64,000 nucleotides of DNA from contig DASZLU010000168.1 in the NCBI GenBank assembly GCA_035552195.1, positions 1 to 64,000 on the forward strand, read 5' to 3'. Positions 57,026 through 64,000 of this stretch are shown here, piece by piece. The notes below the pieces were generated by a model. The model worked only from the letters and a program-made list of their open reading frames with translations, made no database searches and had not been told where the DNA came from. The stretch is from CAIKMD01 sp035552195 (lineage in GTDB: Bacteria; Pseudomonadota; Alphaproteobacteria; ATCC43930; CGMCC-115725). The stretch's first letter is position 1; every line of letters begins with the position of its first letter. The position numbers and the translations under genes are program-made.

Positions 57026-58159
57026 CTAGCCCTCGCGTTTCTTCAGCAGGAATTCGCGGCCGAGCTTCACCATCGGCTGGCCATCATAAGCGATGATGTC
57101 GGCGGTCGCGTAAGTTTCGCTCCAGAGGTCGGGCAAGTAGGAGCCGGTGCCGACGACGTCGATCGGCGCGTGCGCCACGGCCATCATGCGGCATTTCTCG
57201 ATGTTGAAGCCCGAGCTGGCGACGATCTTCACCGCATTGAAGCCGGCGCTGTCGAGCGCCTCGCGCAGCGACCAGATCGATGCCGCCGAAACGCCGGTGC
57301 CGACGAGATGGCGCAGCTCCCCCTCGCTGCGATATTGCCTTATGGCGTCGGGCGCGCGGCGCTCGAGCACGGCGTACGAAGTTTGCAGGTCGAGACCCTC
57401 GGCGTAGCGCCCGCCATGCGTGTCGAGGCGGAAGGACAGCCTGCCCGACGCCGCAAGATCGGGAAAACGTCGGCAAACCTCCAACGCGTCGCTGGTCTCG
57501 TGGCCGAAATAATCGCTCAGCACCGTCATCGGCTCGTTGGGATAGGTCTCGCGATACATCTCAGCCGCGCGCAAGGTGGAGCCGGCATAGCCGATGAGCG
57601 CATGCGGCATCGTGCCGAGGCCTTTCGCCTGGCCGAAATAATGCGCCGTCGCGTGGGTCGCGTTGCCGACGAAGCCGACCGCGCCGGCATCGCGCTTCGC
57701 GGCCTCCGAGCCGACCGAGGCGGCGTAGGCCATCATGTCGGCCATCTCCGCGCCAGCGCAGTGCCGCGCATCCATCGCCAGAAAGGCGACGCGCGGTAAT
57801 TCGCGGCACATCGCATAGGCGTTGTAGGCGGCGACGCAGGCAGGGCCGAGCTTCTGGAGATAGAGCGTCTCGAGATCGACGAGCTGCGCGAGCGAGCCGG
57901 TCAAATACGCGAGCGGCTCGCCGGCGCCGACCAGCGCACCTTCCGGATAATTAAGCTGGATGTCGATCTTTGTCTTCCGCGCTTTCGCGGCGGTTGCGAT
58001 AAAGTCGACCATGATCTTCGGCGTCGAGATCACCGGCCGGCGCAGAAAGAGTGCGTAGGTCGCTTCACGGTCGCCGAAGCGGCGTACGATTTCCTGCGTG
58101 CGCAGAAAATAGACATCTGTCTGCTGGGCGACATTGTCGGGTTTCGTCGACATCGCCAA
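57026..58159 (-). CDS. Nicotinate phosphoribosyltransferase-like protein
   Basis: This 377-residue phosphoribosyltransferase of the NAPRTase family would make nicotinate mononucleotide from nicotinate and PRPP. Family segments are TDVYFLRTQEIVRRFG, the product-binding GFVGNATHATAH and the C-terminal VASSGFNIEKCRMM followed by DVVGTGSYLP. It is shorter than typical bacterial PncB. A start at 58153 (MSTKPD) is also possible. It lies on the same strand as nadE but far away, and the two may act in the same pathway. Confidence 0.85.
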   Translation of the reverse strand: MAMSTKPDNVAQQTDVYFLRTQEIVRRFGDREATYALFLRRPVISTPKIMVDFIATAAKARKTKIDIQLNYPEGALVGAGEPLAYLTGSLAQLVDLETLYLQKLGPACVAAYNAYAMCRELPRVAFLAMDARHCAGAEMADMMAYAASVGSEAAKRDAGAVGFVGNATHATAHYFGQAKGLGTMPHALIGYAGSTLRAAEMYRETYPNEPMTVLSDYFGHETSDALEVCRRFPDLAASGRLSFRLDTHGGRYAEGLDLQTSYAVLERRAPDAIRQYRSEGELRHLVGTGVSAASIWSLREALDSAGFNAVKIVASSGFNIEKCRMMAVAHAPIDVVGTGSYLPDLWSETYATADIIAYDGQPMVKLGREFLLKKREG

Positions 58160-58198
58160 CGAGCTTAGCGCCGGGAAGCGAAAAGCGCCTAGCCGATC

Positions 58199-58226
58199 GT
58201 GACGGCGGAAAAGTGCCCGCTATAAT
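58199..58226 (+). promoter_or_regulatory. Promoter of the CHASE3 kinase operon
   Basis: GTGACG at 58199-58204 and an exact TATAAT at 58221-58226, 16 bases apart, lie just upstream of the kinase gene. The -10 overlaps an in-frame ATG at 58225, which argues for the ATG at 58252 as the real start. Confidence 0.7.
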
Positions 58227-58251
58227 GCTTCGCTGCACCGTCAAACAGACA

Positions 58252-59748
58252 ATGCCGATTTCCCGATTATCCGTTATCCGCATCACGATCGCGAGCATCC
58301 TGGTCGGGCTCGTGGCGCTGCTGGCGATCGTCGGCGTCAATCTCTGGCTGGTGCACCGGGCGGCGGTGTTTGCCGACAGGCTCAACGCGGCCCGCGGGCT
58401 GCGCAGCGCGGTCGTCGATACGCGCGACCTTCTGATCAATGCCGAGACCGGTCAGCGCGGCTTCCTGGTGACCGGCGATGTCAATTATCTCGGCCCGTTT
58501 GACGCCGCGCGCAAGGGACTTCCGGATCAGCTCGCCCGTTTGCGCGGCCTCACTGCCAACGACGACCGGCTCCATCACGAATGGCTGAGGCTCGCCGGAC
58601 TGGCAAACGACAAGCTCACCGAGCTAGAACAAACCATCGATTTGTGGCAAGCCGGGCAACACGACGCCGCGCTGGCCGTGGTCAACACCAATCTCGGCAA
58701 GAGCTTGATGGACCAAGCCCGCGACGTGATCGCGGCGATGCAGGATCAGATCGAGGCGACGATCCAGCAAGCCATCGTCGATCAGAACGACGCCATCGCT
58801 GATCTCGAATGGGTGACGCTGATCGGCGCCGCTGTGATCCTGATCGTGGTCGGCGGCTCGGTCAGAACGGTGATCACCTACACCCGGCAGCTCGTCGCGG
58901 CGCAGCGCGAGGTGACCGCGCTCAATGTCGGTCTCGAAGAACGGGTGAAGCAGCGTACCTCCGATCTCGGTCGCGCGAATGAAGAGATCCAGCGTTTCGC
59001 CTATATCGTAACCCACGATCTGCGCGCGCCGCTGGTCAATATCATGGGCTTCACCGCCGAGCTCGATGCCTGTCTGGCCGCGATCAAGACCTATATTGCG
59101 AACCAGCTGGACGACACGAACGAAGCTCAGCAAGCCAAAACCGCAGCGCTCAAGGACCTGCCCGAGGCGATCACTTTCATCCGCTCGTCGACCACCAAGA
59201 TGGACGGGTTGATCAACGCGATCCTCAAATTGTCGCGCGAAGGCCGGCGCGTCTTGCGGCCAGAGCCGATCGAGCTCGACGGCCTCCTCAAGAACGCAGC
59301 CGACGGCATCCAACATCGGGTCACCGAGGCCGGCGGTAAGGTCGAGATCGACACGAAAGTCCCGCGGCTCGTCTCCGACCGCCTCGCGCTCGAGCAGATT
59401 TTCGGCAATCTCCTCGACAACGCGGTCAAGTATCGCGATCGCGATCGGCCGCTTAATATCAGCATCCACGCCGCCGAGGACCGCGGCCACCGCATCGTCG
59501 TCGAGGTCAAGGACAATGGCCGCGGTATTGCCAAACAGGATCACGAGCGCGTTTTTGAAATATTCCGCCGCTCCGGCGCGCCGGATCAGCCGGGCGAAGG
59601 TATCGGCCTCGCCCACGTCAGGACGATGGTCCGCAACCTCGGCGGCGATATCACATTGCAATCCGAGGTCGCACAGGGCACGACCATGAGAGTCGATCTG
59701 CCCCGCGATCTTCGTACCGTTCTCGCAACCCAAGCCCAAGGTGCCTAA
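58252..59748 (+). CDS. CHASE3-domain sensor histidine kinase
   Basis: This is a 498-residue membrane kinase. A first membrane helix (ITIASILVGLVALLAIVGVNL) is followed by a periplasmic CHASE3 domain with the family stretch DTRDLLINAETGQRGFLVTGD, a second helix (LIGAAVILIVVGGSV), a coiled linker and a HisKA domain with His255 in VTHDLRAPLVNIMGF. The HATPase domain has DNAVKYRDRDRP, DNGRGI and GEGIGLAHVRTM. It overlaps the next gene by eight bases. The stimulus is unknown. Confidence 0.93.
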   Translation: MPISRLSVIRITIASILVGLVALLAIVGVNLWLVHRAAVFADRLNAARGLRSAVVDTRDLLINAETGQRGFLVTGDVNYLGPFDAARKGLPDQLARLRGLTANDDRLHHEWLRLAGLANDKLTELEQTIDLWQAGQHDAALAVVNTNLGKSLMDQARDVIAAMQDQIEATIQQAIVDQNDAIADLEWVTLIGAAVILIVVGGSVRTVITYTRQLVAAQREVTALNVGLEERVKQRTSDLGRANEEIQRFAYIVTHDLRAPLVNIMGFTAELDACLAAIKTYIANQLDDTNEAQQAKTAALKDLPEAITFIRSSTTKMDGLINAILKLSREGRRVLRPEPIELDGLLKNAADGIQHRVTEAGGKVEIDTKVPRLVSDRLALEQIFGNLLDNAVKYRDRDRPLNISIHAAEDRGHRIVVEVKDNGRGIAKQDHERVFEIFRRSGAPDQPGEGIGLAHVRTMVRNLGGDITLQSEVAQGTTMRVDLPRDLRTVLATQAQGA

Positions 59749-60193
59749 ATTGCCACAAGCGAGACCCGTCAGCATCGTCATGGTCGAGGATGACGAGGGC
59801 CATGCCCTGCTCATCGAGAAGAACATCCGCCGCGCCGGCGTGAACAACGAAATCATACCGTTCACCAATGGAACGGCCGCGCTCAAGTATCTTCTTGGCG
59901 ACGATGGCTCGGGCAACGTCAGTGCCGGGCGGCATCAACTGATCCTGCTCGACCTCAACCTGCCCGACATGACGGGCATCGATATCCTCGAAAAACTGAA
60001 AGCCAATCAGCACACCAAGCGCGCGCCCATCGTCGTGCTGACGACCACCGACGACAGCCGCGAGATCCAGCGTTGCTACGATCTCGGCGCCAACGTCTAC
60101 ATCACCAAACCGGTGAACTACGACGCTTTCGCGAACGCGATCCGCCAGCTCGGCCTCTTCTTTTCCGTCATGCAGGTGCCGGAGGCGACCTGA
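59741..60193 (+). CDS. Stand-alone response regulator receiver (Rcp1-like)
   Basis: This 150-residue single-domain receiver has the acidic pair in VMVEDDEGHA, phospho-acceptor Asp71 in ILLDLNLPDMTG, Thr in VVLTTTDDSRE and the Lys in YITKPVNYDAF. The extended Rcp1-like form (about 150 residues) is often phosphorylated by bacteriophytochrome-type kinases. There is no output domain. It starts with GTG at 59741, inside the kinase stop region, so the two are coupled. It may be a phosphate sink or shuttle. Confidence 0.92.
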   Translation: MPKLPQARPVSIVMVEDDEGHALLIEKNIRRAGVNNEIIPFTNGTAALKYLLGDDGSGNVSAGRHQLILLDLNLPDMTGIDILEKLKANQHTKRAPIVVLTTTDDSREIQRCYDLGANVYITKPVNYDAFANAIRQLGLFFSVMQVPEAT

Positions 60194-60198
60194 ACACG

Positions 60199-61239
60199 AT
60201 GCCGAACGACCGCGGCCACATTCTCCATATCGACGACGACCCGGCGCTGGCGAACCTCGTCGCACGCGCGCTCGGCCGCCGCGGCTATGCGGTCGCGCAC
60301 GCCGGCTCGAGCGAGATCGGGCTGGAGCGGCTCGCGCACGACGACGCGTTCGATGCGATCGTGCTCGATCACTTCCTCCCGACCGGCACCGGCCTCGATT
60401 TTCTGACCGCGACGCGTTCCCTGCCCCACCGGCCGCCGGTCGTCTACGTGACCGGCGCCGACGATGCCGCCGTCGCGGTCGCCGCACTTAAGGCGGGGGC
60501 CGGCGACTACGTGATCAAGACGGTCGGTGAGGAGTTCTTCGAGTTGCTCGCGAGTGCGGTCGATCAGGCGATCGAGACGGCGCGGCTGCAATACGCACGC
60601 GATCGTGCCGAGATAGAAGTGCGCGAGGCGCGCGATCGCGCCGAGATCCTGCTGCACGAGGTGAACCACCGCGTCGCCAACAGCCTCTCGCTGGTCGCGG
60701 CCTTGGTGACGATGCAAGCGAAGGCCGTTGACGATCCCGCCGCTCGCTCTGCTCTCGAGCAGACGCATACACGCATCGCGGCCATCGCCGGCGTTCATCG
60801 TTGTCTCTACACCTCGGACGATGTGCGCTCGGTCGAGATATCCGACTATCTGACCAATCTGCTGCGCGATCTCGAAACGACCTTGATGAAGGAAGGTCAC
60901 TCCGCGAATGCCCGCATCCAGGCCGAGCAAGTCGAACTCGGCACCGACAAAGCCGTCTCGCTTGGCATGATCGTCACCGAGTTGGTGACCAATGCCTTCA
61001 AATACGCCTACCCGAACAATCAGGGCGGCGAGATCCGCGTCCGCCTGCAAAAGACCAACGCCGACCGCATGAAGCTGACGGTGCAGGACGACGGCGTCGG
61101 CTGGAACGGGGTCGGCCCGATCCAAGGCACCGGCATGGGCACGCGCATCATCAACGCCCTCGCCAAGAATCTCGGCTCCGCGGTGACCTATGCCAGCGGC
61201 CGCCCCGGCTGCGAGGCAACCCTCGAATTCGCGCTTTAG
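60199..61239 (+). CDS. Receiver-HisKA_2 hybrid kinase
   Basis: This 346-residue protein has an N-terminal receiver with Asp57 in IVLDHFLPTGTG and the usual IDDDPALA acidic pocket and Lys. Its C-terminal HisKA_2/HWE-like kinase has the phosphoacceptor His157 in HEVNHRVANSLSLVAAL and an ATPase domain with LVTNAFKYAYP and GMGTRIINALAK. The reversed order (receiver first, kinase second) lets phosphorylation of the receiver control kinase output. It forms a three-gene cascade with the preceding kinase and receiver. Confidence 0.92.
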   Translation: MPNDRGHILHIDDDPALANLVARALGRRGYAVAHAGSSEIGLERLAHDDAFDAIVLDHFLPTGTGLDFLTATRSLPHRPPVVYVTGADDAAVAVAALKAGAGDYVIKTVGEEFFELLASAVDQAIETARLQYARDRAEIEVREARDRAEILLHEVNHRVANSLSLVAALVTMQAKAVDDPAARSALEQTHTRIAAIAGVHRCLYTSDDVRSVEISDYLTNLLRDLETTLMKEGHSANARIQAEQVELGTDKAVSLGMIVTELVTNAFKYAYPNNQGGEIRVRLQKTNADRMKLTVQDDGVGWNGVGPIQGTGMGTRIINALAKNLGSAVTYASGRPGCEATLEFAL

Positions 61240-61320
61240 GCTTTTCCGGAAAGACTGCCGAAAATCACCCGCTGCGCGATTGATTCTTAACGGAATTTAT
61301 CACGCGAAATCGCGACAAGC

Positions 61321-61415
61321 TTGGACCAAGTCAATTTAGGTCCAATTCGCTGCGTACCGTTTACGATTTCCGAGCGCTTTCACCATCATTTAACGCCCAA
61401 CGCGTAATGGTGGTG
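61321..61415 (+). promoter_or_regulatory. Inverted repeats upstream of TadD-like gene
   Basis: TTGGACC (61321-61327) and GGTCCAA (61339-61345) form a perfect 7-bp inverted repeat with an 11-base spacer, a likely regulator site. A second structure, CACCATCATT (61381-61390) with AATGGTGGTG (61406-61415), can form a 10-bp stem with one G-T wobble in the mRNA. The area is AT-rich for this genome and separates the phosphorelay operon from the TPR gene. Confidence 0.5.
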
Positions 61416-61452
61416 TCATCGGCAGTGTCGCCGAAGAATTAGGAGCGTGCCC

Positions 61453-62538
61453 GTGAACACCCCGGCCTCAAATGCGCTGCCCTCGATTGAGCCGAAAAGA
61501 TTGATGCGAACGCTCGCAAAATCCGTCGCGGTTGTCGCGCTGTGCGGCGCGATGGGCGGCTGTGCGGCCCTGCCCGCCATCGAGGCCGGCGCGGCGATTC
61601 TCGGCAGCATTCCGTCGATTGCCTCACTTCCCGACAAGATCACGAATTTCTTCAAGGACCCGTCCGACGCGCAGCCTCGATCGGCCGAGGCTTCGGCCCC
61701 ACCGAAGATCGTCACCGAGGCCGATTTCCTGCGCGGCGGCGATTCGGTTAGCGCGCGCGGCGATTTCGTCACCGCCGCGTGGTTCTACAGCAAGGCGGCC
61801 AACGCCAATCCCAATTCGCTGCAGGCACGCATGCGCCTCGCCAATGCGCAGATGGCGCTGAAGGACGACGGCAGCGCCTATGCAAATTACCAAGCGGCGC
61901 TGATCCTGTCGCCGAACGACGCCGATGCGTCAATGCGGCTCGGCGAGATCGAGCTGGCACGCGGCGATGCGAAAGCGGCACTCGATCATTTTGCCGCCGC
62001 CATGCATGCGCGGCAGAGCGATCCCAAGCTCTACAACCTCATGGGCGTCGCCTTCACCATGCAAGCCAAATACACCATGGCGCGGCAGAGCTTCGAAGTT
62101 GGGTTGAAGCTGAAGCCGGATTACGCGTCGCTACAGAACAATTATGGCATGATGCAACTGCAATCGGGCGACTACAAAGCGGCGGTCGCGACCTTCACGA
62201 AGCTCGTGCAATCGCCTTACGCCAATGATCGCTATCGCACCAACCGCGCCCTCGCCGAGATCGCGATGGGCGACGTCGATGCCGCGCTGCTCGATGCGCC
62301 CGGCGCGGACGAGGCGACGCTGCGCCGGACGCTGGCACGCTATCAGCCGAAGAGCGAGCCGATCCAGATGGCCTCTGCCACCAGCATCCAAATGGATGTG
62401 ACGCCGCGTGGACGCGAGACCGAGCCGACCCCGGCGGCGCTTCAGCAAGCGCTGGTCGCGCCGACCCTCATCCCCGAGAAGCTGCCGGCCAAGGTCACGA
62501 AGAGCTTCTACGACCAGCTGCCGACGCAGCCGAACTAG
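61453..62538 (+). CDS. TPR lipoprotein, TadD-like
   Basis: This 361-residue protein has a lipobox (CGAMGGCAAL) near residue 37 and tetratricopeptide repeats over about residues 90-260. Repeat-like units include WFYSKAANANPNSLQARMRLANAQMAL and LYNLMGVAFTMQAKYTMARQSFEVGLKLKPDY (motifs not copied whole). It resembles TadD of Flp/Tad pilus systems, but no other tad gene is nearby. The start is the GTG at 61453 with AGGAG seven bases upstream. It converges with the MBL-fold gene, overlapping it by four bases. Confidence 0.85.
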   Translation: MNTPASNALPSIEPKRLMRTLAKSVAVVALCGAMGGCAALPAIEAGAAILGSIPSIASLPDKITNFFKDPSDAQPRSAEASAPPKIVTEADFLRGGDSVSARGDFVTAAWFYSKAANANPNSLQARMRLANAQMALKDDGSAYANYQAALILSPNDADASMRLGEIELARGDAKAALDHFAAAMHARQSDPKLYNLMGVAFTMQAKYTMARQSFEVGLKLKPDYASLQNNYGMMQLQSGDYKAAVATFTKLVQSPYANDRYRTNRALAEIAMGDVDAALLDAPGADEATLRRTLARYQPKSEPIQMASATSIQMDVTPRGRETEPTPAALQQALVAPTLIPEKLPAKVTKSFYDQLPTQPN

Positions 62539-63545
62539 ATCACCCTGAGGTCGTGGCCGACGATGATCCGGCCCTTGAAATGCGTCGCGGCGGCGCGGCG
62601 CCAGCGGTCGTCGCCGACGCTGGCATCGCCGGGCGCGAGATGCGAGAGCACGAGCGTTTTGACGCCCGCCGCTTGAGCGACGCGCCCGACTTCCTCGGTC
62701 GGTGTGTGATCGGCGCGCATATGCTTCATGAACGCGTCGAGGCTTCCCGGCGTACCATGCGCAATCTGCTGCTTCATGAAGGCCTCGATCGCCGCCATAT
62801 CGATCGCCTCGTGGACGAGGATATCGGCGCCCTTCGCCATTGCTGCGACGGCATCGAGTCCGATCGTGTCGCCTGAGAAAGCGATCGACCGGTCGTTGAA
62901 ATCGAAGCGATAGCCATAGGCGGGCGTGACCGGCGGGTGTTGCACCAGCACCGAGGTCACCTTGACGTTTTCATCCTGCATCACCGGTCCGGCCTGCGGC
63001 AGATCGTGCACGTCGATCATGCCGAGCGGCGTCGTGTGGAAATCCTCTGCCCAGAAGCGGATCGTGGTCTCGGCCGAGCGGAGATAATCCTCGGTCATCT
63101 GCTTGAGCGGCGGTGGACCGTAAGCGCGCACGTTTTGCGCCATGCCGCCGAGCCAGCCCATCACCAGGAACGGTCCATATTCGATATTGTGGTCGGGATG
63201 GTGATGCGTGATGAAGATCGCGCGCAGCGCGTGGCGCGGAATGCCGGTGCGGACGAATTGCCGTGTCACGCCGAGACCGCAATCGAGCACATAGGCCGCG
63301 CCGTTTGCGAGCATCACATGGGATGTCATATGCCGTGCCCCGTCCGGCACGGGCCCGGCGCCGGTGCCAAGCAGGACGAGCTTCGTGCCTTTCGCGCCGC
63401 GCAGCGCGGCGTGCGCCGAAGCGATCCGGGCGTCGATACCGCCGCCTTGCGCCGCGCTTGGCGTCGCTGTCGCCGCAAAGGCGGCCGGCGCCGCTGCCAA
63501 ACCCGTCAGCACCCCGCGGCGCGACATCCGCATCCCATTTTTCAT
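62535..63545 (-). CDS. Tat-exported MBL-fold metallo-hydrolase
   Basis: This 336-residue metallo-hydrolase has a twin-arginine-like signal (MSRRGVLTGLAAAPAAFAA) and an MBL fold with the metal site THHHPDHN near residue 130, GDTIGLD and a late LSHLAPGD. It most resembles ribonuclease Z/arylsulfatase-like members of the family but is exported. GGGAGG precedes the ATG at 63545. It lies directly downstream of the binding-protein gene that is cut by the window end. The substrate is unknown. Confidence 0.87.
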   Translation of the reverse strand: MKNGMRMSRRGVLTGLAAAPAAFAATATPSAAQGGGIDARIASAHAALRGAKGTKLVLLGTGAGPVPDGARHMTSHVMLANGAAYVLDCGLGVTRQFVRTGIPRHALRAIFITHHHPDHNIEYGPFLVMGWLGGMAQNVRAYGPPPLKQMTEDYLRSAETTIRFWAEDFHTTPLGMIDVHDLPQAGPVMQDENVKVTSVLVQHPPVTPAYGYRFDFNDRSIAFSGDTIGLDAVAAMAKGADILVHEAIDMAAIEAFMKQQIAHGTPGSLDAFMKHMRADHTPTEEVGRVAQAAGVKTLVLSHLAPGDASVGDDRWRRAAATHFKGRIIVGHDLRVI

Positions 63546-63575
63546 GACGGCCTCCCTCGCTTTTGAGTGCAAGCC

Positions 63576-64000
63576 TTACGGCGCAACGAGGCTCGCCGGA
63601 TCGGGGTTGCCTTTGATCATGCCCTGATCGCGCGCGACATTGACCCAGAAGGCGAGCGACGGGCCGGTCACCTTTTCCTGCAGCGTATCCGGGATCACGA
63701 TCGACGCCATCGCGGCCGGCGGCAGCTTCGTATATTTGGCGATGCTCTCTTTCACCGCTGTGGCGTTCGCCGTATTGCGCGCGAAGACATAAGCGTCCTC
63801 GATCGCGGCGCGGAAATTCTTCAGCGCATCGGGATTCTTCTTGGTCCATTCGCGCGTCGCCGCATAGATCAGCGTCGTCGTGCCTTTCGGCCCTTCCGCC
63901 TCGGCGAGGAAATACCCGGCATTGACCGCCTTGATGCGCGTGTTGAACGGCTCGGCGGTGACCACCGCGTCGACGAGGCCGGTCGTCAGCCCGTCGACCA
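63576..64000 (-). CDS. ABC transporter substrate-binding protein, C-terminal part (window edge)
   Basis: At least 140 C-terminal residues of an NMT1/THI5-like periplasmic binding protein are visible, reading LTTGLVDAVVTAEPF before the first internal ATG and ending NPDPASLVAP. The N terminus lies beyond base 64000. Segments such as VFARNTANATAVKESIAKYT and QEKVTGPSLAFWVN match the family. The stop is 30 bases before the MBL-fold gene start on the same strand, so the two are probably co-transcribed. It suggests another importer beyond the window. Confidence 0.85.
   Translation of the reverse strand, partial: VDGLTTGLVDAVVTAEPFNTRIKAVNAGYFLAEAEGPKGTTTLIYAATREWTKKNPDALKNFRAAIEDAYVFARNTANATAVKESIAKYTKLPPAAMASIVIPDTLQEKVTGPSLAFWVNVARDQGMIKGNPDPASLVAP

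Noticed and set aside
1..64000. CRISPR array, tRNA, rRNA, transposase or phage integration site
   Set aside because: None was found. The only repeats are the short intergenic palindromes, an internal gene duplication and low-complexity coding sequence. The intergenic gaps showed no tRNA-like cloverleaf on inspection.

Overview
The window is GC-rich, densely packed chromosomal DNA of an alphaproteobacterium. The best markers are the DUF1476 gene (the F1Fo-ATPase zeta-subunit family) beside purC, the run purC-purS-purQ-purL-bolA-grxD, and the reuse of small intergenic palindromic repeats. The genus cannot be named from sequence alone. I saw no rRNA, tRNA, CRISPR array, transposase or prophage gene, and no gene-free gap longer than about 300 bases.

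Layout. 0-8 kb: an ArsR regulator with an AHSA1/SRPBCC protein and an AhpD-like protein behind a double-palindrome operator, then HAD, PfpI and DUF72 genes and a two-gene NHEJ repair unit (ligD-ku). 8-17 kb: secreted proteins followed by purine genes (purB, purC, purS, purQ, purL) interspersed with a VOC protein, the zeta-type ATPase inhibitor and an NRDE protein, ending in bolA and grxD with a clear terminator. 17-28 kb: single genes of mixed function (DODA-type dioxygenase, CorC/HlyC protein, LOG protein, beta-CASP nuclease, a frameshifted PEBP gene, Rieske oxygenase, Gfo/Idh dehydrogenase, large PAS histidine kinase).

28-35 kb is the most accessory part. It holds a decayed ABC permease, a 722-residue glycine/serine-rich repeat protein built from two tandem 316-residue modules, and a tightly coupled five-gene operon. 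That operon encodes a multicopper oxidase, two small membrane proteins, a small secreted protein and a Vgb-like beta-propeller carrying a CxxCH haem motif. I consider it the best candidate for an undescribed system: an exported copper/haem redox module of unknown substrate.

35-50 kb: an MFS pump divergent from an ArsR regulator around a perfect 20-bp palindrome, rpsD with a leader able to form alternative hairpins, small DUF genes, a MarR/AhpD pair with an operator, then housekeeping genes (trmJ, cimA, cysS, a TauD family gene, glnS, nadE). 50-64 kb: an ABC importer (ATPase, permease, binding protein) followed on the same strand by a polysaccharide deacetylase-like and an isochorismatase-like hydrolase, probably a catabolic cluster. 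Beyond it lie a haem-oxygenase-fold protein, a NAPRTase-like gene, a three-gene phosphorelay (CHASE3 kinase, stand-alone receiver, receiver-HisKA_2 kinase), a TadD-like TPR lipoprotein, a Tat-exported metallo-hydrolase and the C-terminal part of another binding protein cut by the window edge.

Two intergenic repeat families recur: a roughly 75-bp GC-rich palindromic element (13.1 kb and, inverted, 45.7 kb) and a 65-bp element with CCCGC-rich arms (41.4, 42.3 and 53.4 kb).
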